DNA from: Devosia crocina
GTDB lineage: Bacteria; Pseudomonadota; Alphaproteobacteria; Rhizobiales; Devosiaceae
Direction of reading: 5' to 3'
NCBI RefSeq assembly: GCF_900116545.1
Contig: NZ_FPCK01000001.1
Location: 310,001 to 374,000 of the forward strand
Length of the DNA stretch: 64,000 bases
The translations under genes were made by a program, and so were the position numbers. The notes below the pieces were generated by a model. The model was not told the DNA's origin. It did not search any database and worked only from the letters and a program-made list of their open reading frames with translations. Of the stretch, positions 25,008-34,281 are shown piece by piece (the stretch's first letter is position 1; the number at the start of each line of letters is the position of its first letter).

Positions 25008-25556
25008 ATGCCACGCCCCAGAGAGATTGATCGCAACCGCATTCTTGATGCTGCTGAAGCTGTGATGGTGGAAAGTGGAGGGCGCGGTTTCACGCTCGAT
25101 GCAGTGGCCGAGCGCGCAGGTATAAGCAAGGGTGGCTTGGTTTACAGCTACGCTTCGAAAGAGATGCTGATTGCTGCGGCTCTCGAGCGAGAACTGCAAC
25201 GCTTTTTGAAGGACTGGGGGGCGTTGGCGGACCTGACCGATGGCTCACCGGAGGCGGTTCTTGGCGCCTATGTGACCGAAATCCTGACCCAGGATGCAGA
25301 TCATCTGCGCACCGCATCCCTGCTGATGACCGCTCTTTCCTATGCCCCCGATGTATCAGCGCCTGGCCGTGATTTTTACCGCGCGATCTTCAGGCACTTC
25401 GATGACACGACGGCACGCGGCCGCGACATCAGGCAAGCTATCCTGGCGATCGAGGGGCTGTTCCTGCTGCAAGGACTTGGCCTTGTGCCTGCGGATCACG
25501 ACGAGTGGCATTCGGTGGTTGAACATGCTTTGGCAACCCTGCAGCGGCCCGCTTAA
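25008..25556 (+). CDS. TetR-family transcriptional regulator
   Basis: This 182-residue protein has a TetR helix-turn-helix at about 8-55 ('GGRGFTLDAVAERAGISKGG' is its core) and a helical C-terminal ligand domain. A GAGG site lies 7 bases before the ATG. It is 21 bp downstream of the FAD oxidoreductase and 39 bp upstream of the DUF2218 gene, with an efflux pump further on, all on one strand. It probably controls this small group, with the pump as the typical TetR target. Confidence 0.9.
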   Translation: MPRPREIDRNRILDAAEAVMVESGGRGFTLDAVAERAGISKGGLVYSYASKEMLIAAALERELQRFLKDWGALADLTDGSPEAVLGAYVTEILTQDADHLRTASLLMTALSYAPDVSAPGRDFYRAIFRHFDDTTARGRDIRQAILAIEGLFLLQGLGLVPADHDEWHSVVEHALATLQRPA

Positions 25557-25595
25557 CCACTTCTCCAACGCCTGACACTCACAGGATCGCGTATC

Positions 25596-25886
25596 ATGAA
25601 AAGCTCGACCGCCTATGTCCAAACGGCAAACGCCAGTCGCTATCTTCAGCAATTGTGCAAGCACTGGAGCCACCGGTTCACCGTTGATTTCACGCCTGAA
25701 GAGGGCAGCATTGATTTTGGCGATGGCGAGGGCACGGTCGAACTTGCCGCCAGCCGGACACAACTGCGCGTTCAGGTTTCGATCGAAGATAGCGGCGATC
25801 TGCCAGGATTGGAGCGAGTTGTCGCCGAGCATCTGGCCCGCTTTGGCTTTCGCGAGGAGCTAATCTTCGATTGGCAGCCGGGCTGA
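25596..25886 (+). CDS. DUF2218 protein
   Basis: This 96-residue protein matches DUF2218, with the typical 'YLQQLCKHWSHRF' start (about 16-28), a central acidic strand 'EEGSIDFGDGEGTVEL' and 'LVEDH-like' C-terminal helices ('RVVAEHLARFGFREEL'). The fold resembles a small alpha-beta domain and the function is unknown; family members often sit near iron uptake or multidrug genes. It lies between the TetR gene and an MFS pump on the same strand with gaps of 39 and 69 bp. Confidence 0.85.
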   Translation: MKSSTAYVQTANASRYLQQLCKHWSHRFTVDFTPEEGSIDFGDGEGTVELAASRTQLRVQVSIEDSGDLPGLERVVAEHLARFGFREELIFDWQPG

Positions 25887-25955
25887 TCCTGTCAGCACTT
25901 CACACTCAATACCGCTTCTCAAACATGGGCCGAAACAGCCTGTGAGGTAAACTTC

Positions 25956-27182
25956 ATGACTACTCCAATCCGGAACCCGTCAGTCTTTTCCGGCGTGGCC
26001 GTTGCCTTGGGTCTCATTACCCTGCTCGGCCCGGCATCCATCGACATGTATCTGCCTTCCATGCCCGCAATGGCTGGAGAACTGCAGACTGACTACTCTA
26101 CCGTACAGATTACCTTAACCGTGTTCCTTCTGGCCCTGGGCGGAGGGCAACTGATCTTTGGGCCGCTCATCGACGCTTTGGGACGGCGCCGGCCGCTGCT
26201 TTTTGCCGTCGTCACCTTTGTCTGCGCTTCGCTGTGGTCGGCTCTGGCTCAGTCGGTTGAGATCCTTATCGTGGCCCGGCTCGTTCAGGGCCTAGCCGCG
26301 TCACTCGCAGTCGTGACGGCCATGAGCAGCGTACGCGACGTTGCTGAAGGTGTGCGCGCAACGCAGCTATTTGCGCTTCTGATGACCATACAGGGACTCG
26401 GCCCGGTTCTTGCGCCTGCTGCCGGAGGGCTTATCGGGTCTGCGTTTGGCTGGCGTACCGTTTTCCTCGTATTGGGCGGGTTGGGCATTGTGGTTCTTCT
26501 CAGCAGCATAGTCCTGCTACCCGAATCCTTGCCTATCGCCAAACGTGCGCCGTTGCGGTTCAAAGAAATTGGCAAAACATATGGGGAGATTGTCACAGAC
26601 AAGCGGTTCCTCTTGCCTGCCATGTCTCTGGCCGGTGCCTTTATCTTCCTCTTTGCCTACATTGGCGGTTCGTCGTTCGCTTACCAGGAGCTCTATGGCA
26701 TCTCGTCCACCAGTTTCGGTCTGGTGTTCGGCGGAACGGGCCTCGCCGTGCTCTTCGGCGCCATGGCGAGCGCCAAGCTCGCCGCACGAGTCTCGGTAGA
26801 AAAGCTGGCCGCGGCGGGTGCATCGGCGATACTGTTTGGTGCGTTGATCGCACTGGTATCCGCATCCGCCCCGGTCGGACTCTACGGCATCGTGCCCGGC
26901 ATGTTCATCGCGCTCGGTGGCTTGGGGATCGCTGAAACGACGCTCATGTCCATTGCGCTCTCCACCCGCAACACAGCCCTTGGCGCCAGTGCTGCAGTGC
27001 TGGGCGCTGGTCCAATGATCTTGGGGGCAGCCGCCACTCCAATCTCAGCATTTCTGGTCGAGCAAGGTGCCATCTTCTGGACGGCTCTTTTATTTGGCAT
27101 AGCCCTCGTCACCGTTCTCCTGACGCTGGCCAGCGCCCGCATGATCCGCCAGGCTGGTGTCGTCGTTGCGGTTGGGCATTAG
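25956..27182 (+). CDS. Bcr/CflA-family multidrug efflux MFS transporter
   Basis: This 408-residue protein has 12 predicted transmembrane segments and exports drugs by proton antiport in the inner membrane. The Bcr/CflA signature 'GPASIDMYLPSMPAM' lies at 25-39, and the MFS loop motif 'GPLIDALGRRRPLL' near 68-81. 'GLGPVLAPAAGGLIGSAFGWR' in the antiporter motif C region also fits. It follows DUF2218 by 69 bp and is the last gene of the TetR-linked group. A hairpin follows its stop. Confidence 0.92.
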   Translation: MTTPIRNPSVFSGVAVALGLITLLGPASIDMYLPSMPAMAGELQTDYSTVQITLTVFLLALGGGQLIFGPLIDALGRRRPLLFAVVTFVCASLWSALAQSVEILIVARLVQGLAASLAVVTAMSSVRDVAEGVRATQLFALLMTIQGLGPVLAPAAGGLIGSAFGWRTVFLVLGGLGIVVLLSSIVLLPESLPIAKRAPLRFKEIGKTYGEIVTDKRFLLPAMSLAGAFIFLFAYIGGSSFAYQELYGISSTSFGLVFGGTGLAVLFGAMASAKLAARVSVEKLAAAGASAILFGALIALVSASAPVGLYGIVPGMFIALGGLGIAETTLMSIALSTRNTALGASAAVLGAGPMILGAAATPISAFLVEQGAIFWTALLFGIALVTVLLTLASARMIRQAGVVVAVGH

Positions 27183-27500
27183 GGTGAATGCGGAAGCAAA
27201 GCGGCACCTTCCGCATCTCCCGGCATCCATCTTTTTGGCAGAGCAGCACGAGCTCTGTGCTGCCGTTCTCGGAAAGGTATAGCTGATCTACATCCAACGT
27301 AGGATTTCTACTGTCTTTCTTTCATGAACGGGCAATCCGTCAATGAAGGGATGGTTCATGCGCGGCAGATCTTTAGAACTAGCCCTCGGGCAAGGCACAT
27401 CTCAAGACCAAGAGCTACTATCGAGGAGCTCCATTCTACCTGGTAGCAGTCTCCCCACCCCGCAATATTTCCGATCAAGAGCTCTCCCAAGGAGACTATC
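27183..27500. other. 318-bp gap with a possible terminator
   Basis: GCGGAAG (27190-27196) and CTTCCGC (27208-27214) form a 7-bp stem with an 11-base loop just after the efflux gene stop and probably end its transcript. No coding region was recognised in the rest. The AAGGAG ribosome site for the next gene lies at its end. Confidence 0.45.
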
Positions 27501-28436
27501 ATGCTAACCCGCCGCTCACTTCTTGCAGGATCAGCCGCAACATTCGCTGCCGGACTGGCTGTGACTGGCCACGCCAAAGGTGGCCCAAGCGCTGGCGTCA
27601 CCTCGGCTGGGGCACCGCTTAGAATCGGAAAAGTCGCTTTGAACGTGCGCGACCTCGACACGATGAGCGCCTTTTATCAGCAGGTTGTCGGGCTCATTCA
27701 GATTGAAAGCGCCGGGCAAACCGTTCTCCTTGGGGTGGATGGCGCAGTGCTGCTCGAACTGCGGGGGAACGCCGATCTGCGTTTTGCAAGTCCTTTAGAC
27801 GCTGGCCTATTCCATACAGCCTTCCTTCTCCCTACACGCGCAGACCTCGGAAGCTGGCTGCTGAATGCGGTCAGGCTGGGTGTGCCGATACAGGGGGCGT
27901 CAGACCATATGGTTAGTGAGGCCATCTATCTGGCCGATCCTGAAGGAAATGGGATTGAGATCTATTGGGATCGTCCGAGCCAAGATTGGACCTGGCGCGA
28001 TGGCATGGTCGAGATGTCAACGCTGGGCTTGGATGTGCAAAGCCTTGCCGAGGTCGCGCGGATGAACATCTGGAACGGGCTGCCGAGCGGTTCCTCTATT
28101 GGCCATGTTCACCTGCAGGTCGGAGACATTCTGGCAGCACAGGCTTTCTACTCAGAGCTGCTTGGCATGGACATCGTTCACCGCGTTAGTGGGGCAAGTT
28201 TCTACTCAAGCGGGGGTTATCACCACCATATTGCGACTAATGTCTGGAATAGCATTGGTGCTAGCACTCGGACCGAAGGAACGACCGGCCTAGCGTCTTT
28301 CGAGCTGATCGCGAACAACCCCACGCTTTACAATGACGTGTTTGCCAGGCTGAACACCTTCGCTACCCACTCACATGAAGATCGGGTTGAGGTGGAAGAT
28401 CCTTGGGGCACTACCGTGATCCTCCGATCAGCATGA
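27501..28436 (+). CDS. Tat-type VOC-family protein, CatE-like dioxygenase
   Basis: This 311-residue protein has a twin-arginine leader (TRRSLLAGSAATFAAGLAV at 3-21) and two VOC modules (about 35-165 and 195-305), as in CatE-type catechol 2,3-dioxygenases. Metal-type positions are seen in 'GLFHTAFLLP' and 'GNGIEIYWD' of module 1 and 'IGHVHLQVGD' in module 2. CatE-type enzymes are cytoplasmic, so a Tat leader is unusual. AAGGAG precedes the ATG by 8 bases. The gene stands alone between an efflux pump and a light-sensing kinase. Confidence 0.78.
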   Translation: MLTRRSLLAGSAATFAAGLAVTGHAKGGPSAGVTSAGAPLRIGKVALNVRDLDTMSAFYQQVVGLIQIESAGQTVLLGVDGAVLLELRGNADLRFASPLDAGLFHTAFLLPTRADLGSWLLNAVRLGVPIQGASDHMVSEAIYLADPEGNGIEIYWDRPSQDWTWRDGMVEMSTLGLDVQSLAEVARMNIWNGLPSGSSIGHVHLQVGDILAAQAFYSELLGMDIVHRVSGASFYSSGGYHHHIATNVWNSIGASTRTEGTTGLASFELIANNPTLYNDVFARLNTFATHSHEDRVEVEDPWGTTVILRSA

Positions 28437-28672
28437 GCTACCAGCCTGTCGGCAAGTGACACCATCTCGGATGTTCGAGCAGCGCAACCTCCGCTCCATA
28501 ACTCGCGGTTTTGATTGCTCGTATCTTTGTGGTGGCACGATTGTACGAGAATGTGCCCACTCTTCCCTCGCCTGGTTGCGACACTTCCTCACTGGACATA
28601 AGCGGAACGAAATCAGAATGTGCAGTTGAGCCTTGCTACTTACCTACAAAACCAGCGAAAGCGTCAGGGTCG

Positions 28673-30136
28673 ATGAACCAACAAGAGGACGATCGGATCG
28701 CGGAGGAAATCCGCAGTTCGATCAGCGGACCGGATCCGTTCGCCGCCGCCGTGCGGTCAACGCGCATGCCCATGGTCATAGCCGACGCACGCTTGCCCGA
28801 CGCGCCGATCGTGTTTGTCAACGACGCCTTCCTCAAGCTCACAGGGTACGAGCGTTCAGAGATACTCGGGCGGAACTGCCGGTTTCTTCAAGGCAAGGGG
28901 ACGAACAGTCATGATGTGGCAAAGGTCCGCGAAGCCATCGCGACAGCGACCCCGATCGAGATCGATCTGCTCAACTACAAGAAGGACGGCACCCACTTCT
29001 GGAACCGCCTCTTCATCAAGCCCGTGTTCCACGAAGGCGAACTAACCTACTTCTTCGCGTCGCAGTACGACGCCACGATGGAACGCGAGCGCTTGGTGCA
29101 ATTGCAGCGCGACCGCGACGAACTAGAGGCCGAGGTGGCAAAAAACTCTGCCGCCTTGCGCGCCAGCGAGGAGCGTCTCCGATTCGCGCTCGAGGCAGGC
29201 CGCCTCGGCGTCTGGACGATCGATCTGACTACCGGTGAACTCACCGCCTCGGATATCTGCAAGTCCATCTGTGGCCGGGCTCCGACCGACTCCCTGACGC
29301 TTGAGGAGCTGCGGGCGTCGATCCATCCGGACGACCGGTCGCTCCAGGTGGAGGCGATCGACGAAGCCATAGCCAACAGATCGCTTCTCGATGCCGAGTA
29401 TCGGCTGACGACCCCCGCGGGCGAAGAGCGCTGGGTGCAGATCCGTGGCCAGGCGCACTATGATGCCGATGGAAAGCCGCTCACCATCACCGGCACCACC
29501 CAAGACGTGACCGGTCGCCGGGTCGCCCAGGGACATCGCGCTTTGCTCGCGCGGGAGATGAGCCACCGGGTCAAGAACACCTTGGCCTCGCTCCATTCCG
29601 TCATTGCTCAAACGCTTCGGCGTTCGTCGTCACTCGAGGAAGCCGGTAAGACCATCTCGGCCCGCATATATGCGATGGCTGCAGCCAACGATCTGCTGAT
29701 CACCGAAAACTTCGGCAGCGCGGGTATGCGGGACCTGATCCTTCGGACGCTGGCGCCATTCGGTGTCGATGACGGCCAGCGCTTCCGCCTCGCCGGTCCG
29801 GACGTGCGGCTGCCGCCCCAGGTCGTTGTCGCCTATGCACTCGCGCTGCATGAACTCGCTACCAATGCGAGTAAGTATGGCGCGCTGTCCAATGCGAATG
29901 GGCAGGTGACCATGGATTGGACAGTCGAGGAAGGTAGCTTGCTCAAGCTTGTCTGGGAGGAAAGCGGCGGCCCATCCGTCGTGCCGCCGGAGAAGACCAG
30001 TTTCGGGACACAGCTGATCCAACGCGTCCTTTCCACCGAGCTCGGCGGCAAGGCGACGATGGATTACCGACCAGCCGGTGTGGTGTTCACGGCGATCGCG
30101 CCGCTAGGGGACGCGCGCACCGAGGTGTCAGCGTGA
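28673..30136 (+). CDS. LOV-PAS-HWE histidine kinase, blue-light sensor
   Basis: This 487-residue soluble kinase has an N-terminal LOV domain (about 25-130) with the flavin-binding motif GRNCRFLQG, where Cys69 forms the light-driven adduct. A second PAS domain follows (about 180-290). The HWE-type kinase has phospho-acceptor His298 in LAREMSHRVKNTLASLHSVI (inside that stretch), the N-box ALHELATNASKYGA and the family W-x-E in LVWEESGGP. The ATG at 28673 was chosen as it starts just before the conserved part. Its 3' end overlaps the convergent response-regulator gene by 9 bp. It probably drives a general stress or attachment response to light. Confidence 0.9.
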   Translation: MNQQEDDRIAEEIRSSISGPDPFAAAVRSTRMPMVIADARLPDAPIVFVNDAFLKLTGYERSEILGRNCRFLQGKGTNSHDVAKVREAIATATPIEIDLLNYKKDGTHFWNRLFIKPVFHEGELTYFFASQYDATMERERLVQLQRDRDELEAEVAKNSAALRASEERLRFALEAGRLGVWTIDLTTGELTASDICKSICGRAPTDSLTLEELRASIHPDDRSLQVEAIDEAIANRSLLDAEYRLTTPAGEERWVQIRGQAHYDADGKPLTITGTTQDVTGRRVAQGHRALLAREMSHRVKNTLASLHSVIAQTLRRSSSLEEAGKTISARIYAMAAANDLLITENFGSAGMRDLILRTLAPFGVDDGQRFRLAGPDVRLPPQVVVAYALALHELATNASKYGALSNANGQVTMDWTVEEGSLLKLVWEESGGPSVVPPEKTSFGTQLIQRVLSTELGGKATMDYRPAGVVFTAIAPLGDARTEVSA

Positions 30137-30550
30137 AGCCGCGCGCTTCTTGAGGGGCTCCGGCTTCTGCCCGTCAGGCAGCAGTTCCTGAAGCCTGTCA
30201 TAGACCACGTCTGCGCTGAATGGCTTCCGGACGAACACGGCGTTTGGCGGAAGTTCCCCGTCCTCAGGCGACATGACGACGCCTGACGCTATCAGGATGC
30301 GAATATCCGGCCAAAGCCTGGAACACTCCTGCGCCAAGTCGAAACCGTTCAACTCGCCGGGGGGCATCTGGACGTCGGTGAACAGGAGCTGGATGCTCTC
30401 CCCAGCTTCCTTGAGGATCGCTACAGCTTGGTCGTAGCCGGCGGCCTCGTACACCCTGAAGCCCGCATCTGTGAGGATATCTGCTGCGTCCATGCGTATG
30501 ATCGCATCATCGTCCGCGACAAGGGCGAAGGGCGTGAAGTCGTCGGACAT
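30128..30550 (-). CDS. single-domain response regulator
   Basis: This 140-residue protein is a receiver domain with no output domain. The acidic pocket is Asp13-Asp14, the phosphorylation site is Asp59 in LLFTDVQMPPG, and the conserved Lys lies in FVRKPFS near 109. It is convergent with the LOV kinase gene and overlaps it by 9 bp, so it is the likely partner. In related Alphaproteobacteria (LovK-LovR) such a protein acts as phosphatase or sink for the kinase. That role is inferred. Confidence 0.9.
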   Translation of the reverse strand: MSDDFTPFALVADDDAIIRMDAADILTDAGFRVYEAAGYDQAVAILKEAGESIQLLFTDVQMPPGELNGFDLAQECSRLWPDIRILIASGVVMSPEDGELPPNAVFVRKPFSADVVYDRLQELLPDGQKPEPLKKRAASR

Positions 30551-30739
30551 AGAGGGGTTGCTCCAATTGGCGGTCTTCCCGAACGCGTCAGGCGGCCACT
30601 TCGATGCTTTCTGTCCAAACTTTACCTACCGAATTCGTCATAGTGGTGAGGGCTGCCGACCATTGCAAATGCTCGACGAGCGACACGGCCATAACCAACA
30701 GCTGGAATAGGGCGTACTGTTGCGGCTTCCGGACAGACT

Positions 30740-31426
30740 CTACGCGTCAATGGCCTGGCTGAATTCTCCCACGCTCTTTGCCATGCTGTAGCTCGTATCG
30801 CCGGTCACGATAGCACCAAGAAGCGGCGCAGCAATGCCGGCCTTGCGCAAAGCCAAGGCGTCTCGCGGCGTTAATTGCAACTGGCTTGGCACGATGACAG
30901 GCACATCAACCGCAGAAACGATTTCGGCATATCGACGCAGATCCTCCTCTCCCATAGCCGTCCGATACCGCTCGAAAGGCATGATGGAAGCTTCGATGAT
31001 GCAGCCTGGGATGGCAGCGATTTTCACCACATCTTCGGGCGTACTGGTCGCGGCCAAGGCAGGCATGGGTCGGAGCTTTGACTGCAAGAGATGCGGCTGC
31101 AGGTGGTCGACGTAGACGTTGAACCCTTCAAAGCCCAGTTCATGAAGGGCAACCATCTCCTCTGCAGTCGGCACAGTTTCCTGGCCAGCCATGACGAGGA
31201 GCGGGCACCCGAGTTTGGCCAATTCCTCGAAGAATGGGCGTTCTTCGGCAAAGGAGCCGAAGATCGTGCCGGTGGCGCGATGATAGGCGTTGAGGTGGGT
31301 TTTTATCGCATAGGCGCCATTGTCGAGCGCGGCTTTGGCGAGGTCGAGATCGTGCCGGGCCAGCGAGACGATGATCGGGAAACTGCCGTCGGTGAGTTTT
31401 TGATAAAGCGGGGTCGTTGCGTACAT
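30740..31426 (-). CDS. TIM-barrel-like protein of unknown function
   Basis: This 228-residue protein reads as an alternating beta-alpha barrel ('FPIIVSLARHDLDLAKAALDNG', 'GCPLLVMAGQETVPTAEEM', 'VPVIVPSQLQLTPRDALALRKAGI', 'APLLGAIVTGD'). It loosely recalls NanE- or KDPG-aldolase-like enzymes, but I recognise no catalytic signature and leave the function open. Its ATG overlaps the stop of the sugar ABC ATPase by one base (TGATG), so it belongs to the importer operon. It may act on the imported sugar or its derivative. Confidence 0.6.
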   Translation of the reverse strand: MYATTPLYQKLTDGSFPIIVSLARHDLDLAKAALDNGAYAIKTHLNAYHRATGTIFGSFAEERPFFEELAKLGCPLLVMAGQETVPTAEEMVALHELGFEGFNVYVDHLQPHLLQSKLRPMPALAATSTPEDVVKIAAIPGCIIEASIMPFERYRTAMGEEDLRRYAEIVSAVDVPVIVPSQLQLTPRDALALRKAGIAAPLLGAIVTGDTSYSMAKSVGEFSQAIDA

Positions 31427-32472
31427 CAGTTGATCCTCTGGCCGTTCGCGGCATCGAAAAGATGGATGGCAGCAAGGTCGGGCAGGATGCGGATGGTTTC
31501 GCCGGGGCGTGCGGCGACGCGTTCGCGGAAGACGCCGGTGACGACGTGTTCGCCGAGGGTCATGGTGACCTGGGTTTCCGAGCCCATCGGTTCGACCAGC
31601 GAAACAGTGGCCGGGAGGCCGTCAGGCGAAATTTGGAAATGCTCAGGGCGGATGCCGTAGCTGGCTGGGCCAGTTGCAGTGATGCCAGCAGGCAGGGGCA
31701 GGGTAACGCCGGCCGCCTTGAATTGATTGCCTTCAAGCGTGCCGCCGAGAATGTTCATGGCCGGTGAGCCGATGAAACCGGCGACAAAAAGATTGGCAGG
31801 GCGATCATAAAGGTCGAGCGGCGCGCCGACCTGTTCGACCCTGCCTGCATTCATCACGACGATCCGGTCGGCCATGGTCATGGCTTCGATCTGGTCATGC
31901 GTTACATAGACGGTGGTGACGCCGAGGCGCTGGTGAAGGCCCTTGATTTCGCCGCGCATGACAACGCGCAGCTTGGCATCTAGATTGCTCAGTGGTTCGT
32001 CGAACAGAAAAACCTGCGGGTTGCGCACAATGGCGCGGCCCATGGCGACGCGCTGGCGCTGACCGCCCGAGAGCTGGCGCGGGTAGCGATCCAGAAGATG
32101 GGAAAGGTCGAGAATATCGGCGGCCCATTTGACGCGCTCGGCGATTTCGGACTTCGACCCGCCCCGGTGCTCGAGCGAAAAGCCCATATTGGTGGCGACG
32201 GTCATATGGGGATAGAGCGCATAGTTCTGGAACACCATGGCGATGTCCCGGTCCTTGGGCTCGAGGTCGTTGACGACGCGATCACCGATGCGGATGTCGC
32301 CATTGGTGATGGTTTCAAGGCCCGCGATCATGCGGAGGAGGGTCGACTTTCCGCAACCCGAGGGGCCGACGAGAACGATGAACTCGCCATCGGCGATATC
32401 GACGTCGATGCCATGCAGGATCTGGACTTCGCCATAGGCTTTTCTGACGGACTGGAGCGAAACGGGGGCCAT
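31426..32472 (-). CDS. sugar ABC transporter ATP-binding protein (UgpC/MsmK type)
   Basis: This 348-residue ATPase has Walker A '[16 protein letters not shown]' (near 36-51), Q-loop '[12 protein letters not shown]', signature '[17 protein letters not shown]', Walker B '[16 protein letters not shown]' and the switch His in [11 protein letters not shown]-terminal regulatory TOBE/MalK-like domain extends from about 240. It energises import by the adjacent MalF/MalG-type permeases. It lies 3 bp after the MalG-like gene. Confidence 0.94.
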   Translation of the reverse strand: MAPVSLQSVRKAYGEVQILHGIDVDIADGEFIVLVGPSGCGKSTLLRMIAGLETITNGDIRIGDRVVNDLEPKDRDIAMVFQNYALYPHMTVATNMGFSLEHRGGSKSEIAERVKWAADILDLSHLLDRYPRQLSGGQRQRVAMGRAIVRNPQVFLFDEPLSNLDAKLRVVMRGEIKGLHQRLGVTTVYVTHDQIEAMTMADRIVVMNAGRVEQVGAPLDLYDRPANLFVAGFIGSPAMNILGGTLEGNQFKAAGVTLPLPAGITATGPASYGIRPEHFQISPDGLPATVSLVEPMGSETQVTMTLGEHVVTGVFRERVAARPGETIRILPDLAAIHLFDAANGQRIN

Positions 32473-32475
32473 GGA

Positions 32476-33318
32476 TCAGCCTTTCAGACCGGTATGGGCG
32501 AGACCTTCGACGAATTGCTTCTGCGCAACGATGAAGACCAGGAGAACGGGGATTGCGGTCATGGTGGCCGCAGCAAGCTGGATGTTCCACATGGCACCGC
32601 CATAAGCGTCGGTGAACTGGGTGAGCGCCTGGGGCAGGGTGAACATGTGGGTCGAAGAAAGGAACACGATGGGCTCGAGGTAAAGATTCCACGAGTGAAG
32701 GAAAGTGAAGATCGCAACGGCGCCGAGCGCAGGCTTGGCGAGGGGCAGGGCGATGGTCCAGAAAATCTTGAACCGGCCAAGGCCATCGACGCGCGCCGCC
32801 TCTTCGAGCTCGCCGGGCAGGGCGATGAAGAACTGGCGCATGACGAAGGTCGCAAAGACCGAGGGCGCGCCAAAGATCGGCACAAGGATCAGCGGCCAGT
32901 GCGTATTGATCATGCCCCAGCCGAGGAACATCTGGAACAGCGGCACGATGGTGACCTCGGACGGGATCAGAAGGCCCAGCAAGACGATCATGAAGATGGC
33001 ATTGCTGAACGGGAACTTAATCCGCGCAAAGGCATAGCCGGCCATGGAGGAGACGACCATGGTGCCTGCCGTGACGATGGCGGCGATATAGGCCGAATTC
33101 CAATATTGCTGCGCAAAGGGCTGCAATTCGAAGACGCGGCTATAGGTCGAAAAGTCGAAGCGGCGCGGCCAGAGATCGGGCGGGAAGGCGAAGATGTCGC
33201 TGATCGGTTTGACCGACGAGGTGATCATCCACCAGGTGGGAAAGACGAACGGAATGAGCAGCACGCACATCAACCCATAAAGGGCGACGCGCAGCCGGGG
33301 GGACAGGTCAGTTCTCAT
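32476..33318 (-). CDS. sugar ABC transporter permease (MalG type)
   Basis: This 280-residue inner-membrane permease has six predicted segments and the EAA loop 'EAARVDGLGRFKIFWTIALP' near 191-210. 'MRQFFIALPGELEEAARVDG' immediately before it is the classic CUT1 pattern. It forms the sugar channel with the MalF-type partner, whose gene it overlaps by 11 bp. Together with the UgpC-type ATPase this predicts a carbohydrate uptake transporter-1 importer for oligosaccharides or glycosides. Confidence 0.94.
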   Translation of the reverse strand: MRTDLSPRLRVALYGLMCVLLIPFVFPTWWMITSSVKPISDIFAFPPDLWPRRFDFSTYSRVFELQPFAQQYWNSAYIAAIVTAGTMVVSSMAGYAFARIKFPFSNAIFMIVLLGLLIPSEVTIVPLFQMFLGWGMINTHWPLILVPIFGAPSVFATFVMRQFFIALPGELEEAARVDGLGRFKIFWTIALPLAKPALGAVAIFTFLHSWNLYLEPIVFLSSTHMFTLPQALTQFTDAYGGAMWNIQLAAATMTAIPVLLVFIVAQKQFVEGLAHTGLKG

Positions 33319-34225
33319 AGAAGACGATCCGCTTGCGCATCTGCCACTGGATGAAGGTGAGCACCGCGACGATCAGGAAAAGAAGGATGGAGAGCGTCGA
33401 GCCATAGCCGAAGAAATTGAACTGGAAGGCCTGTTGATAGAGGTAATAGACCAATACGGTGGTCGAGACGCCGGGTCCGCCCTTGGTCAGGATGGCGATC
33501 TGCGCAAAGACCTGCAGCGAGCCGACGATGGTGATGATCGAGGTAAGGAGGATCGTCGGCGAGATCATCGGCAGGGTGATGCGGCGGAATTGCTTGAAGG
33601 GGCTCGCGCCGTCGACACGTGCAGCCTCGTAGAGTTCCTTGGGCACGCCCTGAAGGGCGGCGAGGAACAGGATCATGTTGAGCCCGACATTCTTGAACAC
33701 CTGCACGACGACGACCGAAATCATCGCGGTGGTCGGGGTGCGCAGCCAGTTGGGGCCCTCAATGCCGAAGACGGCGAGGATGCCGTTGATGCCGCCATTG
33801 GCCTGCAGCAGAAAACTCCAGACGATGGTCCAGGCAACGAGCGAGACGACGACGGGCGAGAAGAACAACGTCCGGAAAACGACGATGCCCTTGAGTTTTT
33901 GGTCGAGCAGCACGGCCAGCAAAAGAGCAAGGCTGAGGTTTAGCACCACCAGCCCCGCAGAGAAAATCGCCGACGCCAGGAGAACAGGCGGCAGGTTCGG
34001 ATCGCGCAGCAGCATCTGGTAATTGGCATCACCGACAAAGGTGAAGGTGTTCGCCAAAACGTTCCATTCGTGCATGGAATAGTAGAATACGAGCCCGAGC
34101 GGGATCAGCACGAAAGTGATGATGCCAAGAAGCTGTGGCGCGATGAAAAGGTACCCGGCAGCCGCATCCTTGCGGGCGATGGTCCAGAAGGGGCGCTTTT
34201 GATTGGCGGCGCTGTGATCGGTCAT
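33308..34225 (-). CDS. sugar ABC transporter permease (MalF type)
   Basis: This 305-residue permease has a hydrophobic N-terminal segment 'YLFIAPQLLGIITFVLIPLG' and an EAA loop 'YEAARVDGASPFKQFRRITL' near 212-231, standard for CUT1 permeases. It pairs with the following MalG-type protein, with an 11-bp gene overlap. A strong terminator-like hairpin separates it from the upstream binding-protein gene, which should lower its expression relative to the binding protein. Confidence 0.94.
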   Translation of the reverse strand: MTDHSAANQKRPFWTIARKDAAAGYLFIAPQLLGIITFVLIPLGLVFYYSMHEWNVLANTFTFVGDANYQMLLRDPNLPPVLLASAIFSAGLVVLNLSLALLLAVLLDQKLKGIVVFRTLFFSPVVVSLVAWTIVWSFLLQANGGINGILAVFGIEGPNWLRTPTTAMISVVVVQVFKNVGLNMILFLAALQGVPKELYEAARVDGASPFKQFRRITLPMISPTILLTSIITIVGSLQVFAQIAILTKGGPGVSTTVLVYYLYQQAFQFNFFGYGSTLSILLFLIVAVLTFIQWQMRKRIVFYEN

Positions 34226-34241
34226 TTCGCCTCAGTGGTCG

Positions 34242-34269
34242 AAAAACTCCCCGGCACGCTGCCGGGGAG
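34242..34269 (-). terminator. terminator-like hairpin between binding-protein and permease genes
   Basis: On the minus strand CTCCCCGGCA (34269-34260) and TGCCGGGGAG (34256-34247) form a perfect 10-bp stem with a 3-base loop. Five T follow directly (34246-34242). It lies in the 56-bp gap between the solute-binding-protein stop and the first permease start, and would partly terminate the operon transcript there. Confidence 0.8.
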
Positions 34270-34281
34270 GGAGCTTTGAGC

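Noticed and set aside
28511..28672. An upstream extension of the LOV kinase reading frame by 54 codons.
   Set aside because: The extension has no domain and a start at an unsupported codon; the ATG at 28673 begins just before the LOV domain and has AGGG nearby.
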